Shown here piece after piece: positions 17,688 to 26,830 of a stretch of 64,000 nucleotides of DNA. Position 1 is the stretch's first letter. Each line of letters opens with the position of its first letter. Made by a program: the position numbers and the translations under genes. Origin of the DNA: UBA1672 sp051967755 (GTDB lineage Bacteria > Pseudomonadota > Alphaproteobacteria > Micavibrionales > Micavibrionaceae); assembly GCA_051967755.1 (NCBI GenBank), contig JBQDYD010000007.1, forward strand, positions 48,689-112,688, read 5' to 3'. The notes beneath the pieces were generated by a model. The model was not told the DNA's origin, searched no databases, and saw nothing but the letters and a program-made list of their open reading frames with translations.

Positions 17688-18614
17688 ATGAATCTACCAA
17701 CCAAAACACCCCTTTTAATGGGCATTATATACGCCGCAATCAATGCCTTTATGCTCGCCGTGATGAGCTTATACGCAAAATGGCTGGCCGCATATTTCGG
17801 CCCCGTAGAAGTCACGTTTTTCAGAAATATTTTTTCTCTGATCGCGTTATCCATGTTCTTACTGTATGTCAGAAAGCTCTATCTTCTAAAAACAAAACGC
17901 CCCTGGGCGCACATTATCAGGGGGGCAATTGGCACCACAGGGATTATCTTGGGCGCTTGGGCGCTTGCCATTATGCCCCTGACAGAAACAACAATTTTAT
18001 TATTTACATCGCCACTCTTTACGGTGCTTATTTCCTTCGCAGTTCTAAAGGAGAAATTTGGTATCTACCGCCTTGGCGCCGTAATTTTCGGATTTATCGG
18101 CGTGGTTATTGTCGCAAACCCCACAGCCGATGTTAATACATTGCCCCTATTCGGCATTTTAATTGCCCTTGGATGGGGATTTTCTTCCGGCTGCGTGGAT
18201 GTGTGTTTACGTTGGCTGGGATCAACTGAAAACTCCATGACTACCGTATTTTATTTCGTTCTTTTTGGCACAATCGCAACAGGATTGCATTGGCCGGTTG
18301 CAGAAATAAAACCTCACAGTTTTTCACTTGATGCCCTATGGATTATTATCGGCTTGGGCCTTACAGGCCTGCTGTCACTTCTCTCCAAAACCCAAAGTTA
18401 CCGCCTCGGCGAAGCGTCAATCATTGCGCCTGTTATGTACAGCATGATTATCTGGACCACGATTTTCGATTATATCTTTTGGGGCAAAGTCCCCAGCGCG
18501 AACCTGATCATCGGTGCAGCCATGATCATCGCGAGCAACATTTTCATTCTTTATCGGGAAACGCGCGTAAAATCAGATTTTTCTGCACCAGAATGTATAC
18601 ATGGAGATAAATAA
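17688..18614 (+). CDS. EamA-family (DMT) transporter
   Basis: Start at ATG 17688 (MNLPTKTPLLMG, GAAAGAATAATA upstream) gives 308 residues with ten predicted helices in two EamA repeats. Substrate unknown. Only distant likeness to the EamA protein at 5300-6235. The 3' end overlaps the convergent TPR-methyltransferase gene by 42 bases. Confidence 0.85.
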   Translation: MNLPTKTPLLMGIIYAAINAFMLAVMSLYAKWLAAYFGPVEVTFFRNIFSLIALSMFLLYVRKLYLLKTKRPWAHIIRGAIGTTGIILGAWALAIMPLTETTILLFTSPLFTVLISFAVLKEKFGIYRLGAVIFGFIGVVIVANPTADVNTLPLFGILIALGWGFSSGCVDVCLRWLGSTENSMTTVFYFVLFGTIATGLHWPVAEIKPHSFSLDALWIIIGLGLTGLLSLLSKTQSYRLGEASIIAPVMYSMIIWTTIFDYIFWGKVPSANLIIGAAMIIASNIFILYRETRVKSDFSAPECIHGDK

Positions 18615-20453
18615 GTCAGGATTTTTCTCTTCCCATTTCGCCCAACTCTCCAGATCGGTTGCATTCGCATCTTGCGGGTTTTGTTTCTTATATTTATCGA
18701 TTTTATCTTGCGCCAATCGGAATTGCAGGAACTCAAGCCCCAACTCATCTAATTGTTTCTTCAAAAGCGGCAAATCATATTGATGTTCTTGCACATGAAA
18801 CAACAAATCTCGGCACTCAGGAAGGTTGTAATAATCAAACAACTCCTCCAGCTTCTTGATCGATTTATACTTTAAATGATCGCGAATATTGTCCCTAAAA
18901 TCTTTAATAGATTGAGAGTCAGAACCGATTTCCTTCTTCTCAATCACAGCTCTCGCTTCGTTAATTGCCCAACGCGCATGACGACTATAAAGCGCGATAC
19001 GCATCAGTCCCTGCGGTTTAAGGAGGCCATTGAGAACCTTCCACCCTTCAAACGGGTCTTTCATATGGTGAAGCACACCGGCACTTGCAATATAGTCGAA
19101 CTTTTCATCCAAAGCCCCAAGTTCCAATATATCACCATGCAGGAATTTTATATTCTCAATCCCCAACTCGTTTGCTTTCATCTGCGCATATGCCAAACTG
19201 GTTTTACTCAAATCAACTGCGGTAATTTCAGCGTTCGGCAAAACATAAGACATCTGAATTGCCTCTTTGCCAGTACCACAACCGGCGTTCAGAATTTTTA
19301 TCTTCTGATCACGCAGATCGCCTTCTATATCCTCGTTAATCAGGTCTTTTGCAGGTACAACCCAACGGGGGTAAGGGAATAATTCGTATTGCTCACGCAC
19401 ACGTTCAGACGTTTTATCATCTATCGCAGTCAGAGAGCCTAATGTCTTTTTAATGTCTTGCTGTTTTGCAAAGTCTTCTATTTGCGATTTCGGAATTTGC
19501 GATACATGATCACCACCAGCCAGATTTTGTGCAATATCCATTGCATTATCCAACAAATAGATATGCTCATAACATCCTAAACATGCTAACTCTTCAAGCT
19601 TAGGCGTATTGCTTTTGCTAACGCGCTGGCAGATTTCGTCAACCAGCACTTTTTCCTCTTCATCAGAGTGCATGATATAATCGGTTAAGAGGCAATATCT
19701 GGATAACGCACATGTAATAAGCTCAATATCATCCGGATCTGTAAAAAGTATTCTGCCTTCGACTATCGCCTCTATCAAGTAACGGCGTAAATACTTACAC
19801 CACGTCTCGAACGCGATATCCGCCACGGTGAACTTCCCAAAGCCCGTTAAGAAAAACGGATCAATTAAGCCGTCACAATTCGGGAAGGCATCCATGCCTT
19901 TTTTAAAGGCTTTATATGACTTCATCTTGGACAATTTATAAAACGGCCCGACAGAAGCATCTTTCATGACCAGACTAAGCCATGCCCCGCCAAACAAATA
20001 CATATCAACCTGATCGTCTTCCATACACTCAATCAAGACCCCCTTCAGGTTGGGGTTTGCGCGTTTAAATTTGAATGATGACGCAACCTTGATTAAGCTT
20101 TTCTTGTAGGTCAAATTATCAGGATTAATCGCAACGGCCTGTCCGTAACTTTCGATTGCCGGAAATCCTTGGCGTTTCGAAAAATAAAGATCCCCCATCA
20201 ACGCGAATGCTTCATGGAACAGCTTATCTATCTTTACGGCTTCGGTAACGGCTTGAATGGCTTTTAGAACATCATCCTTCGCTTGATAAACACGCGCCAG
20301 ATCATAATACGCGGTCTTGTCTGGGTTTTCTTTTAAACCACTTTCATAAAGTGCGATTGCTTCATCATATTCGCCTTTTTCATGATGAGCCCACGCTTTT
20401 TTAAAATCTGAAGATGATTGCTCCGCTGCCACCGATATATCGATATCTTTCAT
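18573..20453 (-). CDS. TPR-repeat protein fused to class I SAM methyltransferase
   Basis: The 626-residue protein starts with three or four tetratricopeptide repeats (residues about 15-120, KGEYDEAIALYESGLKENP type), has a middle helical region, and ends in a class I methyltransferase: motif I ILNAGCGTGKEAIQ at about 385, the acidic motif II AVDLSKTSLAYA, and the FDYIASAGVLHHMKDP motif. Proteins of this type methylate small molecules or protein partners brought by the TPRs; the substrate is unknown. A single gene with no obvious operon partner. Confidence 0.85.
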   Translation of the reverse strand: MKDIDISVAAEQSSSDFKKAWAHHEKGEYDEAIALYESGLKENPDKTAYYDLARVYQAKDDVLKAIQAVTEAVKIDKLFHEAFALMGDLYFSKRQGFPAIESYGQAVAINPDNLTYKKSLIKVASSFKFKRANPNLKGVLIECMEDDQVDMYLFGGAWLSLVMKDASVGPFYKLSKMKSYKAFKKGMDAFPNCDGLIDPFFLTGFGKFTVADIAFETWCKYLRRYLIEAIVEGRILFTDPDDIELITCALSRYCLLTDYIMHSDEEEKVLVDEICQRVSKSNTPKLEELACLGCYEHIYLLDNAMDIAQNLAGGDHVSQIPKSQIEDFAKQQDIKKTLGSLTAIDDKTSERVREQYELFPYPRWVVPAKDLINEDIEGDLRDQKIKILNAGCGTGKEAIQMSYVLPNAEITAVDLSKTSLAYAQMKANELGIENIKFLHGDILELGALDEKFDYIASAGVLHHMKDPFEGWKVLNGLLKPQGLMRIALYSRHARWAINEARAVIEKKEIGSDSQSIKDFRDNIRDHLKYKSIKKLEELFDYYNLPECRDLLFHVQEHQYDLPLLKKQLDELGLEFLQFRLAQDKIDKYKKQNPQDANATDLESWAKWEEKNPDLFISMYTFWCRKI

Positions 20454-20501
20454 AAGTCACAAATTCCTATTTAACCCAACAATCAAGAGAGTAGAGCAGG
20501 A

Positions 20502-20975
20502 TTAGTGATTTTGAAACCCATATTTGTTATACAATCCCAAGGGATTATCATCATCCCTTTCCGAATATACGTAGAACATGCCGTTTTCGCTGGAAGTTGT
20601 AATTTCAAAAACATAATCAAGGAATGTTAATACACGAACCTGGTCAAACTTTGATAAAAGCATAAAAGCCTCACCAACACGCAACACAGGAATTTCACCA
20701 TCCATATATTGCTTCTCTAGTATGTCCATCGTGTAGAAGTCACGAATTATAACCTTTTCATCACCGGGATTATCGATCCAATCTTCCGGTGTCCATGAGT
20801 CATTATCAATCGCTGAACGCTGTTTTAAAACTTGCTTACCGACATATGGCTCAAAGTTATGTTTGTATCCCGTATGATACAAAGCATCCCAATATGTCGC
20901 CTTATCCGCATGTGCTTGTTGAGAGTAGCCCATCAAAAGAACAGTAGATAGGGCAAGAAAACTTAGAAAACGCAT
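20502..20975 (-). CDS. Small exported protein, unknown function
   Basis: A 157-residue precursor with a clear signal peptide (MRFLSFLALSTVLLMGYSQQ then AHA cleavage near residue 23). The mature part is acidic with many Asp/Tyr, no cysteines and no recognised domain. It lies 48 bases upstream in genome order of the TPR-methyltransferase on the same strand and could be co-transcribed with it. Confidence 0.7.
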   Translation of the reverse strand: MRFLSFLALSTVLLMGYSQQAHADKATYWDALYHTGYKHNFEPYVGKQVLKQRSAIDNDSWTPEDWIDNPGDEKVIIRDFYTMDILEKQYMDGEIPVLRVGEAFMLLSKFDQVRVLTFLDYVFEITTSSENGMFYVYSERDDDNPLGLYNKYGFQNH

Positions 20976-21046
20976 TATGATAATTCCTTAATAATTCCAA
21001 CTCGTTATTATAAATAACATTTTAACAGGTAATATGGTATATTAAA

Positions 21047-21445
21047 ATGATGATAAATGCCATTGGAATAGCATTAACGGGATTAAATTCTGCATCGCTT
21101 CGTTTAAACGCGAGCGCGTCTAACATTGCCAATGCGGGATCGGCAGGATCATTAACAGATAATGACAATGCTCCATACACGCCATTAACAGCGCAAAGCA
21201 AAGCCACAAGCAGCCCGGGGGGCGTTCAAACAGACTTGGTCGCAAAATCACCTGCTTTCACACCGGCATATTCCCCGGACTCACCATTCGCAGATGAAAA
21301 CGGCCTGATCGGCGTGCCCAATGTTAATTTGTCCGAGGAAATCGTAAACATAAAACTTGCAGAAACATCATATAAAGCCAACCTGAAAACACTCGATATC
21401 GCAGGCGAATTGTTCGATGAGTTAATTGATACTTTTGATGATTAA
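21047..21445 (+). CDS. FlgC-like flagellar basal-body rod protein, orphan
   Basis: The 132 residues have both ends of the rod/hook family: N-terminal INAIGIALTGLNSASLRLNASASNIAN and C-terminal NLSEEIVNIKLAETSYKANLKTL, which pair as a coiled coil in the assembled rod. The middle is Ser/Pro/Thr-rich rather than the usual FlgC core. No other flagellar gene is present in the window, so it may be an isolated rod gene or a duplicated, specialised copy. Start at 21047 or the adjacent ATG at 21050. Confidence 0.75.
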   Translation: MMINAIGIALTGLNSASLRLNASASNIANAGSAGSLTDNDNAPYTPLTAQSKATSSPGGVQTDLVAKSPAFTPAYSPDSPFADENGLIGVPNVNLSEEIVNIKLAETSYKANLKTLDIAGELFDELIDTFDD

Positions 21446-21504
21446 TACCAAATAAGTATTTTTAGGCTTGATTAGACCTGCCCCATACTGCAACACTCAA
21501 TCTT

Positions 21505-22368
21505 ATGAAATTTTGTTTTTTTGGATATGATTACACTCTTGATTCACTGTCTGCGCTCATTGATGCAGGGCATGAAGCACTGCAGGTATTTACCTTTAAG
21601 GTTGATGGTTTTTATGCGCGCAACGCCGAAATGAAACAATATTGCGAACAACAAAACATTCCGCTCACCACTGAAAAAATCACGCCGCAGGATATTGAAC
21701 GCCTAACTGATCAGGGCTGCGAACTGTTCATATCAAACGGCTATCCGTATAAAATTCCGCCAATAGAAGAAAGCAAAGCATTCGGAATTAATGTACACCC
21801 GACCTATCTGCCGCGTGCGCGCGGCGTTATGCCACAACCCTATGTCATCATGCATGATCACGAAGCCGCAGGTTTTACCATTCATAAATTAACTCAGGAA
21901 TATGATGCCGGTGATATTCTGTTTCAAAGGCAGGTTCAAATAGATAAAACCACCGACATTGAAACGTTATCCTCTATGTTATCAATTCACACCCCAGGCG
22001 CAGTTGTCGATGTTGTAAATAATATCGAAACGTATTGGCGCGATGCAAAACCCCAAGATCCGTCACTGGCCTCATATTACGATGAGCCTGACAGAGAGAT
22101 GCGCACGCTCAGCTGGGATGATGAATTTGAGACACTCCTTTTAAAAAGCAGAGCTTTTGGACGTTATGGCGTTTATGCCCACATCACCAACAAATTTGGG
22201 GACACCCAAACCTTGGCCGTCTTCCAATTTAGCGGCTGGCAAGAGGCGCATGATTACCAACCGGGTACATTAATCAAATCGATGCCAAGAGAGATTATTG
22301 TTGCAGTAAAAGACGGGTTTCTGTGCTTAAAAGATTTTATGCCGATAGATAACGCGACAAAATCATAA
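21505..22368 (+). CDS. Formyltransferase-family protein
   Basis: A 287-residue enzyme of the methionyl-tRNA formyltransferase/ArnA fold. The active-site Asn-His pair is in GINVHPTYLPRARG and the catalytic Asp is in YDAGDILFQ. The C-terminal 90 residues are shorter than the OB domain of Fmt. Likely a folate-dependent formyltransferase acting on an amino group of a small molecule or sugar nucleotide; the acceptor cannot be named. Isolated on its strand with a 59-base spacer after flgC-like. Confidence 0.8.
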   Translation: MKFCFFGYDYTLDSLSALIDAGHEALQVFTFKVDGFYARNAEMKQYCEQQNIPLTTEKITPQDIERLTDQGCELFISNGYPYKIPPIEESKAFGINVHPTYLPRARGVMPQPYVIMHDHEAAGFTIHKLTQEYDAGDILFQRQVQIDKTTDIETLSSMLSIHTPGAVVDVVNNIETYWRDAKPQDPSLASYYDEPDREMRTLSWDDEFETLLLKSRAFGRYGVYAHITNKFGDTQTLAVFQFSGWQEAHDYQPGTLIKSMPREIIVAVKDGFLCLKDFMPIDNATKS

Positions 22369-22483
22369 ACATTCCTTTCTGGATAACCCCTCGGAAAGGC
22401 ACGCGCCCTCCTGTACCTTTTTCATCTTTTGCCATATCTATGATATAAAGTAGAGAACATCACTGAGACTAGAGTAATTCGCC

Positions 22484-23767
22484 TTGTCCATTTCTAAAGC
22501 ACACACAGTCTTTGCAACCTTTATCGTTTTAATGATTGCATGTTGGAGCCTGCAAGCCTCAGCACTTGAGGTGAAATCTGTGCGCTATGGCAACCACCCT
22601 GACAAAGTACGCCTTGTCATAGACATGGACCAAATCGCCGATTTTCGCGTTTTCACACTCAGTACACCATATCGTATCGTCGTCGATTTGCCGACATTCA
22701 CATGGAGCGCAGGCGACATTGAGAGCTATCAAACCGCATATATATCTGCCGTCAGACAAGGCAAACTGAAAGGCGGAATATCAAGGATTGTGTTAGACCT
22801 AGACAGGCCTGCCGCAATACAAAGCGCCTTTTTCCTACCTAAGAACGATACCAGACCGGATCGACTCGTGATTGACTATACACCCGTGGACGCAGTCACG
22901 TTCGAAGCAAAAAAATCAAATATACACGGCACCCTAAAAACCGAAGATTATCTTAGCGCCCCCATAAATCCAGTTGCGCAGACAGAAACAAAGATTACAA
23001 ACGGTGTTCCGCTGCCGCCTCCAAACGCAATGCGCCCGTCATTTGAAACCAAGAAAATTACGCGTAACCAAAAGCGTATTATTATCATTGACCCGGGTCA
23101 TGGTGGCACAGACCCCGGCGCAATCGGTCACAACAAAATCTATGAAAAGCATGTTGTCTTAAGCATCGGCAAGGAACTAAAAAGAGAATTAGAGAGTACA
23201 GGACGCTATCGCGCCATTCTGACGCGTGACAGGGATGTCTTCATAAAATTAAAAGACAGAGTGCATTTTGCCCGTGATAATAACGGAGACCTGTTTGTAT
23301 CATTACATGCAGACTCGATTAAAAAGAAAAGCGTACGCGGCACATCAATTTACACAATATCGAAAAAATCATCTGATGCACAAACCGCAGCTCTGGCCAA
23401 AAAAGAAAACCAAGCAGATCTGATGGGCGGGGTTGGCCTTGCCGTAGAAGATCAACAAGTTGCCTATATCCTGGGGGACTTTTTAATGACGGAGACTATG
23501 AACCAATCAAAATTCTTTGCAAACACGCTGGTAGAGAAAATTCAGAAATCGGGAATAAGAATTTTGGATAACCCGCACCGTTACGCCGGGTTTGCGGTTC
23601 TCAAAGCACCTGACATCCCCTCTGTTCTTATCGAAACAGGCTTTATGTCGAACAGATCAGAAGCGGAGTTACTCAAAAAACGCCACCATCAACAAAAGAT
23701 TGCCCGCGCCATCAGAATGGGAATTGATGCCTATTTCGAGCATGAGGCACTGAATGAGAACAATTAA
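22484..23767 (+). CDS. N-acetylmuramoyl-L-alanine amidase, AmiC type
   Basis: Periplasmic zinc amidase that cleaves septal peptidoglycan between MurNAc and L-Ala. The 427 residues include a signal peptide (cleavage after about ASA, residue 27), an AMIN domain (about 30-130), a linker, and an Amidase_3 domain starting IIIIDPGHGGTDPGAIG, with FVSLHADS and SVLIETGFMSN supplying zinc ligands and the catalytic Glu. The start is a TTG; starting at the next ATG would leave too short a signal peptide. Confidence 0.92.
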   Translation: MSISKAHTVFATFIVLMIACWSLQASALEVKSVRYGNHPDKVRLVIDMDQIADFRVFTLSTPYRIVVDLPTFTWSAGDIESYQTAYISAVRQGKLKGGISRIVLDLDRPAAIQSAFFLPKNDTRPDRLVIDYTPVDAVTFEAKKSNIHGTLKTEDYLSAPINPVAQTETKITNGVPLPPPNAMRPSFETKKITRNQKRIIIIDPGHGGTDPGAIGHNKIYEKHVVLSIGKELKRELESTGRYRAILTRDRDVFIKLKDRVHFARDNNGDLFVSLHADSIKKKSVRGTSIYTISKKSSDAQTAALAKKENQADLMGGVGLAVEDQQVAYILGDFLMTETMNQSKFFANTLVEKIQKSGIRILDNPHRYAGFAVLKAPDIPSVLIETGFMSNRSEAELLKKRHHQQKIARAIRMGIDAYFEHEALNENN

Positions 23768-23901
23768 AACAAACATTTGTCCATACAGGCACAAAAGCGT
23801 TACATATTTGCACTTATACTGAAAAACTCTCGTAAAAATACAAAAATCACTTGAAAAACAACTGGCTTTGTATAAAGAGTCTTATTTATGAAATTTATCT
23901 G

Positions 23902-23917
23902 TTTGCCATTTGGCAAA
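23902..23917. promoter_or_regulatory. Perfect dyad TTTGCCA-TT-TGGCAAA
   Basis: Two 7-base arms with a 2-base spacer lie 43 bases before the lipoprotein ATG. The spacing is too tight for a stable RNA hairpin and suits a dimeric repressor or activator. Just downstream, AATTACGA occurs twice, 12 bases apart (about 23931-23950), the second copy including part of the ribosome site. Confidence 0.4.
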
Positions 23918-23959
23918 GTTTCAGAAAGTTAATTACGATTACAATTACGAGGAATTAAA

Positions 23960-24175
23960 ATGAAAAAAACAGTTGCAACATTCTGCCTACTAGGCGCCAC
24001 ACTTGCACTATCAGCCTGTGACTCAACAAGCATGGGTGATGTAGATACAGCTCCTCCATACGCTTTGGAGAGAACAGCAACACACACAGAAAAAATGGAC
24101 ACTCCAGCAGCTGTTGCAACACCAACTAAAGTTGCTCCTGCAGAGAAAGTTTTCCAAAGAGCACAAACTAAGTAA
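23960..24175 (+). CDS. Small lipoprotein (71 residues)
   Basis: The precursor MKKTVATFCLLGATLALSAC has a consensus lipobox LSAC (Cys20). The 51-residue mature part is Thr/Ala/Pro-rich, low complexity, with no domain. GAGGA lies 7 bases before the ATG and a strong terminator follows, so it is an independent and probably well-expressed transcript. Length and make-up recall small outer-membrane lipoproteins, but it lacks a heptad repeat. Confidence 0.75.
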   Translation: MKKTVATFCLLGATLALSACDSTSMGDVDTAPPYALERTATHTEKMDTPAAVATPTKVAPAEKVFQRAQTK

Positions 24176-24205
24176 GCTCTAGAAAATTTCATTTTATTTA
24201 AAGAA

Positions 24206-24234
24206 AAGACTGTCCCTTGGACGGTCTTTTTATT
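24206..24234 (+). terminator. Rho-independent terminator after the small lipoprotein
   Basis: AAGACTGTCC (24206-24215) pairs with GGACGGTCTT (24219-24228), one G·T, with a 3-base loop and a T-rich tail. Confidence 0.85.
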
Positions 24235-24265
24235 ATAGATGGTAGAGAAACATTTTCAGAGCGCC

Positions 24266-24592
24266 ATGAACACGATTAAGAAACTCCTTACATTTTTTCT
24301 ATGCAATGCCATCGGCTTCGCTGCACCGCCTTTTGTATATTGGCTGATCTTAAGGTTTGAAATCTTAGATATTCACGCAGAAGGGTTTGACGTTCTGGGT
24401 TTCTACAGTGTCGCCCAAGAAGATGTCCTTGTGCCGGTTGTTATTTCACAACCCCTTTTAACATGGATGGCATGCGCATTATTCAGCTTGGCTGTCTTCT
24501 TTGTAAAAAAGAAGTCTCGCATAGTCTTCTATTTGGCACCTATCATACTGCCAACACTACACGCGCTTATACTTACATTTAAATTTGTTTAA
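24266..24592 (+). CDS. Small membrane protein, unknown
   Basis: From ATG 24266 (MNTIKKLLTFFLCN) it has 108 residues with three hydrophobic segments (about 5-27, 55-80, 85-107). An upstream in-frame ATG at 24239 abuts the preceding terminator and lacks a ribosome site, so I prefer the internal start. No family recognised. Confidence 0.5.
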   Translation: MNTIKKLLTFFLCNAIGFAAPPFVYWLILRFEILDIHAEGFDVLGFYSVAQEDVLVPVVISQPLLTWMACALFSLAVFFVKKKSRIVFYLAPIILPTLHALILTFKFV

Positions 24593-24613
24593 TCGAATAA
24601 AGCCTGTAACGCT

Positions 24614-25717
24614 CTAATTCACAGGTCTGCTTTGCTGGGCATCAACCACAACGACATCCGGCTCATCAATGACCGCAGATAAATTAGGTTTCTTTTTAGG
24701 GACAACCGCATCCTCAGCATCTTGATCTTTCGTCGTATCACGAACGGAAGACGTTTCACCATCCTGAACCGTAATTACCTCTTCTTGATCCGGCTGATCT
24801 TCTTCAAAGTATTTTGCAATCCTGACAGGATATCCCTTACGCTCTCTCAAGGCATTTCTGATACGCGGCCAATTCAAACGGTCCTGATACCTTCCGGCGC
24901 GGTCAATAATCAATGACATATCTTCATCAGTGAATTTTTGCTGCTCCACCATACCCATCTCTTCCATTTTGATGGCTTGCTCTAAATCCGGGTGCGCTTC
25001 TAAATACAGCTCATTATCGATCCATGACACTTTGATGGGTTGATTAATCACATTCACTTTCGTCCCGACAGGAACCTGATCAAAAAATTTCACAATATCC
25101 TCAGGATAAAGCCTTATACAGCCACTGCTGACACGGCGGCCAATACCGAATGGTTTATTCGTGCCATGCATCGCATAAGTAGGCCATCCAAAATACAAAG
25201 CATGCGTTCCCAGCGGGTTTTCCGGTCCGGGCGGAACAACTGCAGGCAATTCAGGGTCTTCCTTGCGCATACGCGGCGTCGGACGCCAAGTCGGCCCTTC
25301 TTTTTTACGGACGATTGTTGTCTTCCCCACAGGGGTATCAAGTCCCTCACGCCCGACACCCAATGGGTAACTATAAGGGGCTTCATCGCCATTCAAATAT
25401 GCATAAACACGCATTTCAGGAAGGTTAATAACCAACCCCGTTCTGGGTGCATCAGGTAATAAATGCATTTTCGGCAAGATAACTTCTGCACCTTCACCGG
25501 GTATCCACGGATCAAGGGTCGGGTTTGCGGCGCGAACCTCAACAAAGCCTAAACTATGTTCCCGCGCAAGATGCACCAACGTATCTTCATAGACCGCCGT
25601 ATAGGTTTCCATCTCACCGATATAGTTTTTCTCATAATCTGCATGTGCCAAAGACGTCGAGAACATCAATACAGACGCACAGGCAAGGGCACTCAGTCGG
25701 GATTTGAATTTAACCAT
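24614..25717 (-). CDS. L,D-transpeptidase (YkuD/ErfK-YbiS family)
   Basis: Periplasmic enzyme that forms 3-3 peptidoglycan crosslinks or attaches lipoprotein. The 367 residues have a signal peptide (cleaved after about AHA, residue 26), a LysM-like segment (YEDTLVHLAREHSLGFVEVRAANP), and the YkuD domain with the His of YAMHGTNKP and the nucleophile Cys in SSGCIRL. An acidic, Pro-containing tail of about 50 residues follows residue 310. A monocistronic gene. Confidence 0.92.
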   Translation of the reverse strand: MVKFKSRLSALACASVLMFSTSLAHADYEKNYIGEMETYTAVYEDTLVHLAREHSLGFVEVRAANPTLDPWIPGEGAEVILPKMHLLPDAPRTGLVINLPEMRVYAYLNGDEAPYSYPLGVGREGLDTPVGKTTIVRKKEGPTWRPTPRMRKEDPELPAVVPPGPENPLGTHALYFGWPTYAMHGTNKPFGIGRRVSSGCIRLYPEDIVKFFDQVPVGTKVNVINQPIKVSWIDNELYLEAHPDLEQAIKMEEMGMVEQQKFTDEDMSLIIDRAGRYQDRLNWPRIRNALRERKGYPVRIAKYFEEDQPDQEEVITVQDGETSSVRDTTKDQDAEDAVVPKKKPNLSAVIDEPDVVVVDAQQSRPVN

Positions 25718-25816
25718 AGAAATTAACCTTGGGAATCAGAGTTCACGCTAACAATACCGATGAAAATAGAAGAAACATCAGTAAAACACAAGATAGCGTC
25801 TCTGTTTACGCTACTT

Positions 25817-26161
25817 TTAATCTTGTTCGCCCAGTTTTTCCACTTCGTTACAAAGCTTTTCATAGGCACGATCAAAAACGCCGCTCTTCGCAATACGTCC
25901 TTTCCCGTGCTTATACACCTCAAACATGGTTGTCCTTGGGCCGACCTTACGGATCAAAAATTGCAAATACGGAGCCTGACAAGCCGATTTATAATATGTA
26001 TAAGAAGCAATACCCTCATCAAAGTCGCAATCTACTGTTCTGTATGTAAGGGTTTTATCTCGCGCCGATACACAGTATAGTTGGTCGAGCTTTCTGAATT
26101 GTTGATGGGAAAATCCTGCGGGCTGCGAATAGGCAGTATTATGGATTACGTCAAATGTCAT
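25817..26161 (-). CDS. Hypothetical protein (114 residues)
   Basis: Starts at ATG 26161, divergent from the redoxin gene. The sequence (CDFDEGIASYTYYKSACQAP and a Lys-rich, acidic C-terminus) has balanced composition and no hydrophobic segment or domain I recognise. An overlapping plus-strand frame has Arg/Pro-biased, non-protein-like composition. The ribosome site is weak. Confidence 0.55.
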   Translation of the reverse strand: MTFDVIHNTAYSQPAGFSHQQFRKLDQLYCVSARDKTLTYRTVDCDFDEGIASYTYYKSACQAPYLQFLIRKVGPRTTMFEVYKHGKGRIAKSGVFDRAYEKLCNEVEKLGEQD

Positions 26162-26200
26162 AAGCTATTTTACCAAAAAACACTGAAAAAAGGAAGAAAC

Positions 26201-26752
26201 ATGGCGTTAATGCATACCCCTGATAAACAAGAGGATTTTTCGGCTCCCGATTTTTCATTAAAAGGCGTCGATGGTCTGACTTACACCCTTTCTCAGTGTG
26301 GTGGTGAAAACGGTACGCTTATCATGTTTATTTGCAATCACTGCCCGTATGTAATCGGAGTGATAGACCGCCTTGTCAAAACGTGCTCTCGCCTAAAAGA
26401 AGAAGGCATAGAATGTGTGGCAATCATGGCAAATGATACAGAAAAATATCCTGCGGATTCGTATGAGAATATGCAAAAATTCGCACAAGAACACAATTTT
26501 AGCTTCCCCTATCTCATTGATGAAAGCCAAGATATAGCAAAAGCGTACGATGCCGTTTGCACCCCTGATTTTTTCGGCTTCGACAAAAACGGTATCTTAC
26601 AATATCGCGGGCGATTAGACAGCGCGGCCAACAAACCTGCGGATGAGAACACCGTCCCTGAATTATTTAATGCCATGATGGAGGTCAAGGAAAACGGTTC
26701 TGTTACTGCGGCCCAAACACCATCCATGGGGTGCTCTATTAAATGGAAATAA
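26201..26752 (+). CDS. Redoxin / AhpC-TSA family thioredoxin-like protein
   Basis: From ATG 26201 (AAAAGGAAG upstream) it has 183 residues: PDFSLKGVDGLTYTLSQ then the peroxidatic-type motif FICNHCPYVIGVIDR with CxxC, and a C-terminal GRLDSA segment. This subgroup resembles alkyl-hydroperoxide-reductase/thiol-disulfide proteins with a CNHCPYV active site. Probably cytoplasmic (no signal peptide). Upstream in-frame codons to 26081 overlap the divergent gene and are not family-like. Confidence 0.88.
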   Translation: MALMHTPDKQEDFSAPDFSLKGVDGLTYTLSQCGGENGTLIMFICNHCPYVIGVIDRLVKTCSRLKEEGIECVAIMANDTEKYPADSYENMQKFAQEHNFSFPYLIDESQDIAKAYDAVCTPDFFGFDKNGILQYRGRLDSAANKPADENTVPELFNAMMEVKENGSVTAAQTPSMGCSIKWK

Positions 26753-26830
26753 TCTTTGGTATGAAAAGTCTGGCATCGTCAGAATTTTTGATTACAATGG
26801 CCAAATATTTTTACTGGAAGGAATGAGTAT

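Noticed and set aside
25760..26080. Plus-strand 106-codon frame opposite the 114-residue gene
   Set aside because: Composition is not protein-like and there is no ribosome site; the minus-strand frame is better balanced.
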